From positions 1-28,623 of the forward strand of contig CANPBV010000004.1 of NCBI GenBank assembly GCA_947572405.1: DNA of 28,623 nucleotides, written 5' to 3'. Origin of the DNA: an uncultured Mycoplasmatota bacterium. GTDB lineage: Bacteria > Bacillota_I > Bacilli_A > RF39 > UBA660. Each line of letters begins with the position of its first letter. Position 1 is the first letter of the stretch. Below are positions 23,125 to 28,623 of the stretch, in pieces. The translations under genes and the position numbers were made by a program. Under the pieces are notes generated by a model. That model worked only from the letters and a program-made list of their open reading frames with translations, had not been told where the DNA came from and did no database searches.

Positions 23125-26100
23125 TTATTTTTTTTCCAACAACTGATAATACTCATATCGTTTCATAGCTTCTTCTTTTTGACTTTCTAATAGTTCTTTC
23201 GCATACTTTGGATTAATGGCTTCTAACATGGCATATCTTGTTTGTTTCATCAAAAAATCTTCATATAAATTAAAATCGACATTTTTACTATCTAAGTGAA
23301 AAGTATCCGTTTCTGGTAGATAGCGGAATATCGGAAAATACCCACTCATAGTCGCCATTTTTTCCATCTCAACACTATTTTCCATTCCACCTTTTATACC
23401 ATGTGATATACAAGGCGTATAAGCAATTATAATAGATGGGCCTTTATGCTCTACTGCTTCTTTTAATGCTTTGATTAGTTGCATTCCATTTGCACCTAAA
23501 GAGACCTGTGCTACATAAGCATTTGGATAAGAAAGTGCAATCCGAGCCAAATCTTTCTTAGACGTTTTTTTACCAACAGAAGCAAACGAGGCAATTGCCC
23601 CTTTTGGACTCGCTTTTGAAGACTGTCCTCCCGTATTAGAATACACTTGACTATCCAATACCAAGATATTAATATTGTCATTACTTGCCAAAGCATGATC
23701 GATTCCACTAAAACCAATATCATAAGCCCAGCCATCTCCACCTATTGCAAAGTGAATTCTAGCTGGCAAATAATCTTTTAAGGTTTTAAATTCAGGAGGC
23801 AAAGATTCATAGTCTAATAATTGATATATTTTTTTCGTTACCTCATAATTATCTGAGTTATTTAAATATTCCTGTAGCAATTCTGTATTTGGATTATTTT
23901 CTTCTATTAATTTTTTCATTTGCTTCATTAAACGATTTTGAACTGTCTCAAAAGCAGTTAGCATTCCATAACCATATTCTGCATTATCTTCGAATAAGGA
24001 ACTTGCCCATGCTACTGTATAAGGCATACTAGGCATGCTTCCCCCATAAATGGAAGAACATCCTGTCGCATTTGCGATTACCAAAGATTCTCCAAAAAGT
24101 TGCGTTAAAAGTTTAATATATGCAGTTTCTCCACATCCCGCACAAGCTCCTGAAAAAACAAATTTCGGTTCTTTAAATTGAGTTCCCTTCATGGTATCCT
24201 TTGCTTCTTCTGGCTTTGTTGTGACGTTTTTTATCAAATAATCAAATATATCTTGTGTTTTTTCCTTTAAAGATGTATCTAATTTTACGGTTTCTAATGC
24301 TTTCATCCCCTTTTTTCCAGGACAGGTTTTTAAACAAACTCCACATCCAGTACAATCTTTTGGAGATATTGCAAGAATAAAATAATAAGAATTTCCAATC
24401 GCCTTTTTACAATTTTTCTTGATATATTCTGGTGCCTTTTGGTATTCTTCTTCGTTAAGTAAAAATGGACGAATAACACCATGTGGACAAACAAAAGAAC
24501 ATTGGTTACATTCTATACAGTTATCTTTTATCCAACTTGGCACAATATCACTAATGGCCCGTTTTTCTAAGTTCGCGGTTCCTGGAATAAAGCTCCCATC
24601 TTTATAAGGGAGCATATCACTTGTTGTAAGTTCATTTCCTAGCCTTTTTGTCATCATCATATAGACATCATGAATATCATCTTTAGAGGATGGTTTGATA
24701 GAAATATTATCAGGCATAACTTCAGTAATATAGTTTTCTGCTTCTTCTATTGCAGAATAATTTGCGTTGAGTATACTTTCTCCTTTTTTAAAAAATTTAT
24801 TTTTCGCATATTCTTTCATTTTCTCTTTTGCGGTATTATAATCTAGCAAATTAGAAATTTTTATAATTGCTGCTTCTAAAATGGTACTAATTTTATTTTG
24901 GAGTCCAACCTTTCTAGCTAACTCATAAGCATTAATGATATAACATTGAATATGACGTTCTACCAAAATCTTTTTTACACTATCTGGAAGAAATTCCATA
25001 ATTTCTTCTTTGGTCTTGCTTGTATTCAAGAGAAAAATCCCATGTTCTTCTATTTGTTCTAAAACGGAGAAGTTATGTAAGTAGTTTTCTTTGGTTACTA
25101 CAACTACACTAGGATTTTCAACATAATAAGTAGAACGGATCGGTTCATTAGAAAATCTTAAATGACTGGCGGTTACTCCACCTGATTTTTTAGAGTCATA
25201 TTCAAAATAGCCTTGCACATAATCATCTGTATTCTCTCCAACCAATTTCATAATACTTTTAGAAGCGCTCACCATGCCATCACTACCATAACCATAAATT
25301 AAAAATTCACGATTTTTTTTGATTTTAAAAGTAGAATCTTCTGGTAAACTTAAGTGTGTTAGATCATCAATAATTCCAATTGTAAAATTATTTTTAGGGT
25401 TTTTCTCTAACATATCATAAACTGCTTTTATCATAGAAGGCGTTGTATTTTTACTAGAAAGACCATAACGACCACCAACAATAATCATTTCCTTTTCCTT
25501 CAAAATATTTACAACATCTAAATAAAGTGGTTCCCCATTACTTCCTGCCTCTTTCGTCCTATCTAAAACGGCAACTTTCTTTATTGTAATTGGAACATTT
25601 TTTAAAAAGTAATCTGGACTAAATGGTCGATATAAATGTACTTCTAATAGGCCACAATGATAACCATTCTGATTTAGAATATCAATGGTTTCTTTAATAG
25701 TTTCACAAACAGATCCCATTGCAACAATCATTTTATCTGCTTTTTTATCTCCATAATACATAAATGGCTCATAATGGGTCCCAGCTTTTTTATTGAGTAA
25801 ATTCATATAATTATTCACAATATCTGGAACAATATCGTAATCCTTATTACGTACTTCTGTCATTTGAAAATAAATATCATCATTTTCTGCTGTACCACGA
25901 ATCACTGGATTTAAAGGATTTAATGCTTTACTACGAAATTGATTCAGTGCTTCTTGATCTATCATTTCGTTAAAGTCTGATTTTTCTAACACTTCTATTT
26001 TAGAAAGTTCATGACTCGTTCTAAAACCGTCAAAAAAATGCATAAAAGGTAAACTTGCCTTAATTGCTGATAAATGAGCTACTGCTGAAAGATAAGCTGT

Positions 26101-26541
26101 ATCTTGTACAGAAGAAGATGCTAACATACAAAATCCAGTACTTCTAGTCGCATAAATGTCTTGATGATCTCCAAAAATACTAAGGGCATGGGTAGATAAG
26201 GATCTAGCGGCAACATGCATAACACAAGGTAACATCTCTCCAGCTATTTTATACATATTTGGGATCATAAGTAATAACCCTTGACTAGCTGTATAGGTGC
26301 TTGTAAGACACCCTGCTTGTAAGGATCCATGAACCATTCCTGCTGCTCCTGCCTCACTTTGCATCTCTACTACTTTTACTTGATCATCAAACAAATTGGT
26401 AATGCCTTTATTACTCCATTCATCAATGTGTTCCGCCATCGGGCTAGATGGAGTAATTGGATAAATTCCTGCTACTTCTGTAAAGTAGTAGGAAGTTCTT
26501 GCACAGGCTTCATTCCCATCTACTGTAATTTTTTTGATCAT
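23125..26541 (-). CDS. nifJ: Pyruvate:ferredoxin (flavodoxin) oxidoreductase
   Basis: Converts pyruvate and CoA to acetyl-CoA and CO2, passing electrons to ferredoxin in anaerobic metabolism. The 1138-residue single chain has all domains in order: the pyruvate-binding domain with GIYPITPSSPMAE near 25-37, the gamma and CoA-binding domains, two 4Fe-4S ferredoxin-type motifs (Cys675, 678, 681, 685 and Cys730, 733, 736, 740), and the thiamine-diphosphate domain with GACAGCGET (Cys800 and 803 of the proximal cluster, with Cys828), GDGWAYDIGF and YSNTGGQSSKA. The start is placed at ATG 26541, because AGGAGATGA lies 9 bases upstream while the ATG at 26550 sits directly on the Shine-Dalgarno. Monocistronic or with the small frame after it; its promoter is clear. 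Confidence 0.95.
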   Translation of the reverse strand: MIKKITVDGNEACARTSYYFTEVAGIYPITPSSPMAEHIDEWSNKGITNLFDDQVKVVEMQSEAGAAGMVHGSLQAGCLTSTYTASQGLLLMIPNMYKIAGEMLPCVMHVAARSLSTHALSIFGDHQDIYATRSTGFCMLASSSVQDTAYLSAVAHLSAIKASLPFMHFFDGFRTSHELSKIEVLEKSDFNEMIDQEALNQFRSKALNPLNPVIRGTAENDDIYFQMTEVRNKDYDIVPDIVNNYMNLLNKKAGTHYEPFMYYGDKKADKMIVAMGSVCETIKETIDILNQNGYHCGLLEVHLYRPFSPDYFLKNVPITIKKVAVLDRTKEAGSNGEPLYLDVVNILKEKEMIIVGGRYGLSSKNTTPSMIKAVYDMLEKNPKNNFTIGIIDDLTHLSLPEDSTFKIKKNREFLIYGYGSDGMVSASKSIMKLVGENTDDYVQGYFEYDSKKSGGVTASHLRFSNEPIRSTYYVENPSVVVVTKENYLHNFSVLEQIEEHGIFLLNTSKTKEEIMEFLPDSVKKILVERHIQCYIINAYELARKVGLQNKISTILEAAIIKISNLLDYNTAKEKMKEYAKNKFFKKGESILNANYSAIEEAENYITEVMPDNISIKPSSKDDIHDVYMMMTKRLGNELTTSDMLPYKDGSFIPGTANLEKRAISDIVPSWIKDNCIECNQCSFVCPHGVIRPFLLNEEEYQKAPEYIKKNCKKAIGNSYYFILAISPKDCTGCGVCLKTCPGKKGMKALETVKLDTSLKEKTQDIFDYLIKNVTTKPEEAKDTMKGTQFKEPKFVFSGACAGCGETAYIKLLTQLFGESLVIANATGCSSIYGGSMPSMPYTVAWASSLFEDNAEYGYGMLTAFETVQNRLMKQMKKLIEENNPNTELLQEYLNNSDNYEVTKKIYQLLDYESLPPEFKTLKDYLPARIHFAIGGDGWAYDIGFSGIDHALASNDNINILVLDSQVYSNTGGQSSKASPKGAIASFASVGKKTSKKDLARIALSYPNAYVAQVSLGANGMQLIKALKEAVEHKGPSIIIAYTPCISHGIKGGMENSVEMEKMATMSGYFPIFRYLPETDTFHLDSKNVDFNLYEDFLMKQTRYAMLEAINPKYAKELLESQKEEAMKRYEYYQLLEKK

Positions 26542-26568
26542 GTTAGTCATCTCCTTTTTTCTATTCTC

Positions 26569-26597
26569 ATTATAACACTATTTTTTTATCGTAACAA
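26569..26597 (-). promoter_or_regulatory. nifJ promoter
   Basis: Minus strand -35 TTGTTA (26597-26592), 17 bases, -10 TATAAT (26574-26569). Confidence 0.82.
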
Positions 26598-26602
26598 TTA
26601 GA

Positions 26603-26636
26603 AGTATCAAAACAAAATTGTATCATGCTTGATACT
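26603..26636. promoter_or_regulatory. Repeated GTATCA half-sites upstream of the nifJ promoter
   Basis: Three half-sites: AGTATCAA (26603-26610) and the inverted pair GTATCA-TGCT-TGATAC (26620-26635). The outer sites also form an 8-bp inverted repeat AGTATCAA/TTGATACT. They end 6 bases above the -35, a usual place for an activator or repressor. No known redox regulator site is matched. Bases 26637-26715 hold nothing else recognised. Confidence 0.5.
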
Positions 26637-26715
26637 CCTCCTTACTAGATAGTATATCATGTTTTAAATTTATTCGTCAATGATAATCCTATAAAGCTTT
26701 ATTTTTCTCTCAAAA

Positions 26716-26753
26716 CAAAAAAAGTCCTACTTTCTAATGGTATAAGTAGTACC
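26716..26753 (-). terminator. Terminator of cysS
   Basis: A stem with one mismatch and a bulge (arms AAGT..CTACTT and AAGTAG..ACTT on the minus strand) followed by TTTTTTT. The 5' arm lies within the last codons of cysS. Confidence 0.6.
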
Positions 26754-28124
26754 TTCTCTACTGTCTTTTAATTCTATTCCTTTTTCTAAGAGGTCATTTC
26801 TGATTTTATCAGCAAGCTCATAATTTTTTTCCTTCTTTGCTTTATTACGCTTTTGAATTTGATTTTCAATATATTGTTCTAATCCTTGTTCTATTTTCGT
26901 TTCCTCCAAAAGATCCAAAGATAATACTGTATCAAAAGACTCAATTAAATATAGTTTCGTTTCGTTACTACAGTCTGATTTTAATACATCGTATAAGGTT
27001 GTCACTGCGTTCGCTGTATTTAAATCATTTTCTAATGCAAGTTTAAATTTAGATTCAAATTTTTTAATTTTATCTACTTCTTTTTCTCCGGAACGATTTT
27101 CTTTAATAGAGGCTATTCTTCCTAGCAATTTTTGATAAGCATTTTTAGTTGCTTCCATTGCTTCATAGCTAAATACCAGTTGACTTCGATAATGGCTATT
27201 TAAACAAAATAATCGGTATACAAGCGGATGATATCCTTTACTTTCTAATAAAGAAAGTGTTAAGAATTCCCCTTTCGATTTACTCATTTTTCCTGTGCTA
27301 TCATTTAAATGTTCCCCATGACACCAGTAATTGCACCATCTATGTCCTAAAAAACCTTCTGATTGAGCAATTTCGTTGGTATGGTGAGGAAATATATTAT
27401 CTACTCCGCCACAATGAATATCTAAATATTCTCCTAAATATTTGTAACAAATTCCAGAACATTCAATATGCCATCCAGGGTATCCTCTTCCCCATGGACT
27501 GTCCCATTGCATCACTTGATTTTCAAATTTAGAAAGTGTAAACCAAAGCCCAAAGTCTGCTGGGTTTCTTTTTGATTTGTCTTCTTCTACATCTTCTCTT
27601 ACCCCGACTAATAAGTCTTCCTGATTTTTTCCTGAAAGCTCATAATAATTTGGAAATTTAGAAACATCAAAATAAATGTTTCCTCCTGCTTCGTAGGCAT
27701 ATTCTTTGTCTAATAATGCTTTGATCATTTCAATATAAGTATCTATATGATCAGATGCTCTTTCAATAATTTCTGGGCGTTTTATATTTAATCGATCAAT
27801 GTCATTCATAAATGCCTCTGTGTAAAAATCCGCGATTTCATAAACAGTTTTATGCTCCCTTAAAGCACCTTTTTGCATTTTATCTTCCCCAGTATCTCCA
27901 TCACTTGTCATGTGCCCTACATCAGTAATATTCATAACACGTTTTACATGATATCCTAAATATTCTAGTGTTTTTTGTAAGACATCCTCGCAAATATAAG
28001 TTCTAAGGTTTCCGATATGAGCAAAATGGTAAACGGTTGGTCCACAGGTATACATTTTTACCATTTTATTTTCATAAGGAATAAAATCTTCCACTTTTTT
28101 TGACAATGTATTATATAGTTTCAT
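26727..28124 (-). CDS. cysS: Cysteinyl-tRNA synthetase
   Basis: Charges tRNA-Cys. The 465 residues are full length. Cys27 in YTCGPTVYHFAHIGN is the first zinc ligand and HIGN (36-39) the HIGH signature; GWHIECSGIC holds the next zinc ligand, and GKMSKSKGEF is the KMSKS loop. The C-terminal helical domain is normal. ATG 28124 follows AAGGTGAT. It lies 35 bases below the cysteine synthase fragment in the same direction; cysteine synthesis and cysteinyl-tRNA genes are often neighbours in Bacillota. Confidence 0.96.
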   Translation of the reverse strand: MKLYNTLSKKVEDFIPYENKMVKMYTCGPTVYHFAHIGNLRTYICEDVLQKTLEYLGYHVKRVMNITDVGHMTSDGDTGEDKMQKGALREHKTVYEIADFYTEAFMNDIDRLNIKRPEIIERASDHIDTYIEMIKALLDKEYAYEAGGNIYFDVSKFPNYYELSGKNQEDLLVGVREDVEEDKSKRNPADFGLWFTLSKFENQVMQWDSPWGRGYPGWHIECSGICYKYLGEYLDIHCGGVDNIFPHHTNEIAQSEGFLGHRWCNYWCHGEHLNDSTGKMSKSKGEFLTLSLLESKGYHPLVYRLFCLNSHYRSQLVFSYEAMEATKNAYQKLLGRIASIKENRSGEKEVDKIKKFESKFKLALENDLNTANAVTTLYDVLKSDCSNETKLYLIESFDTVLSLDLLEETKIEQGLEQYIENQIQKRNKAKKEKNYELADKIRNDLLEKGIELKDSREGTTYTIRK

Positions 28125-28159
28125 TCTATCACCTTCTGGCTTTATTATAGCACATTTTT

Positions 28160-28606
28160 TTATTGGGAAACAATGATTTCATAATTTAATAATTCAACTT
28201 TGTTGGAAAGAAAATAGGGGTTTGGATCTAATGGATTTACTAGCTCCGTAGAAAGATATTTTTTATTGTCATCTGGAAATACTGTAACAACTGTTCCACC
28301 ATTTGATTTTTGGAATTCTATGGCGCCTAGCAAATTCGCCCCTGAAGAAATTCCCACTGCTAAACCTAATTTTCGAGCTAATAAACGACTCATATTCATG
28401 GCATCTATATCATCAATTAAATAAATATCATGAATCAAACTCCGATCTACAATTTTAGGAACCAAACCATCCCCTATTCCTTCAATCATATGATCCTTTT
28501 TTTCAATGTACCCATTTTTTAAAATAGCAGCTCCAGTCGGTTCTATTGCAATGATCTGCGTTTTAGGATTTTCCTCCTCGTATAATATAGTTAAGATATT
28601 TTTTAA
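28160..28606 (-). pseudogene. cysK: 3' fragment of cysteine synthase
   Basis: The frame from 28606 down encodes LKNILTILYEEENPKTQIIA then IEPTGAAIL and, after about 40 residues, IEGIGDGLVPKIVD, VGISSGANLLGA and a tail TVVTVFPDDNKKYLSTEL. This is the C-terminal part of CysK-type O-acetylserine sulfhydrylase; GISSGA and FPDD are diagnostic. CysK similarity starts at about YEEENP; upstream of it the frame meets TAG at 28607-28609 instead of the conserved GTGGT glycine loop and preceding PLP-lysine domain. The break coincides with an inverted repeat. A 5' part may exist beyond the window, but not contiguous in this frame. ATG 28489 gives only 109 residues and no catalytic Lys. Confidence 0.75.
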
Positions 28607-28613
28607 CTATATT
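28584..28613. repeat. Inverted repeat at the break in cysteine synthase
   Basis: AATATAGTTAA (28584-28594), 8 bases, and its exact complement (28603-28613). It lies where cysteine synthase similarity ends. It could be the end of an inserted element, or a hairpin at a deletion scar. Confidence 0.65.
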
Positions 28614-28623
28614 TTCTTTATTT

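Noticed and set aside
23511..23741. Minus-strand 76-codon frame inside nifJ
   Set aside because: It is an alternative frame of the conserved thiamine-binding domain and has no own start signals.

Overview
The window comes from a low-GC, Gram-positive-type genome, most likely a Bacilli-related anaerobe such as a gut Erysipelotrichia- or Tenericutes-like lineage. The evidence is AT-rich DNA, strong AGGAGG ribosome sites, YlbD and YlbE next to rsmD as in Bacillus, a Cse60-type small protein, ClpC, topoisomerase IV in parE-parC order, and pyruvate:ferredoxin oxidoreductase. TGA acts as a stop (for example rsmD and the histidine phosphatase), so the code is the standard bacterial one. I see no rRNA, tRNA, CRISPR array or transposase. 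Nearly everything is on the minus strand; the one clear plus-strand gene is at 9741-10172. The text below goes from low to high coordinates, so transcription mostly runs right to left.

1-6000: a stress operon (cse60-like, clpC, small heat-shock protein), a guanylate kinase-like gene, and rpsB-tsf with a clear promoter and a structured leader. RpsB carries an unusual C-terminal extension ending in a SAP-like segment. 6000-9700: a broken zinc-ribbon membrane gene, then a NrtR-type Nudix regulator, thymidine kinase, histidine phosphatase and a Ttd14-like AAA-CYTH protein, all in one direction. Upstream of the regulator, two divergent promoters share a 21-bp perfect palindrome, and the other promoter drives the unknown plus-strand gene.

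10170-10910: yqeY and rpsU. 10959-13911: a compact bacteriocin cassette made of a C39-peptidase ABC exporter, a membrane accessory protein, two double-glycine peptides with GxxxG motifs and one cysteine each, and a 48-residue membrane peptide that resembles the second bacteriocin. Two of these genes are under 50 codons. This cassette is the best candidate for something new here. 13971-15178: rsmD, ylbE, ylbD. 15344-16690: a membrane-anchored GH3 enzyme. 16782-21217: parC and parE.

21400-22830: an XRE-family membrane regulator and a decayed gene below it. 23125-26541: the pyruvate:ferredoxin oxidoreductase with its own promoter and repeat-rich upstream region. 26727-28606: cysS preceded by a 3' fragment of cysteine synthase, whose similarity to the family stops at an inverted repeat near the window end. 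Intergenic stretches mostly hold promoters, leaders and intrinsic terminators, listed individually.
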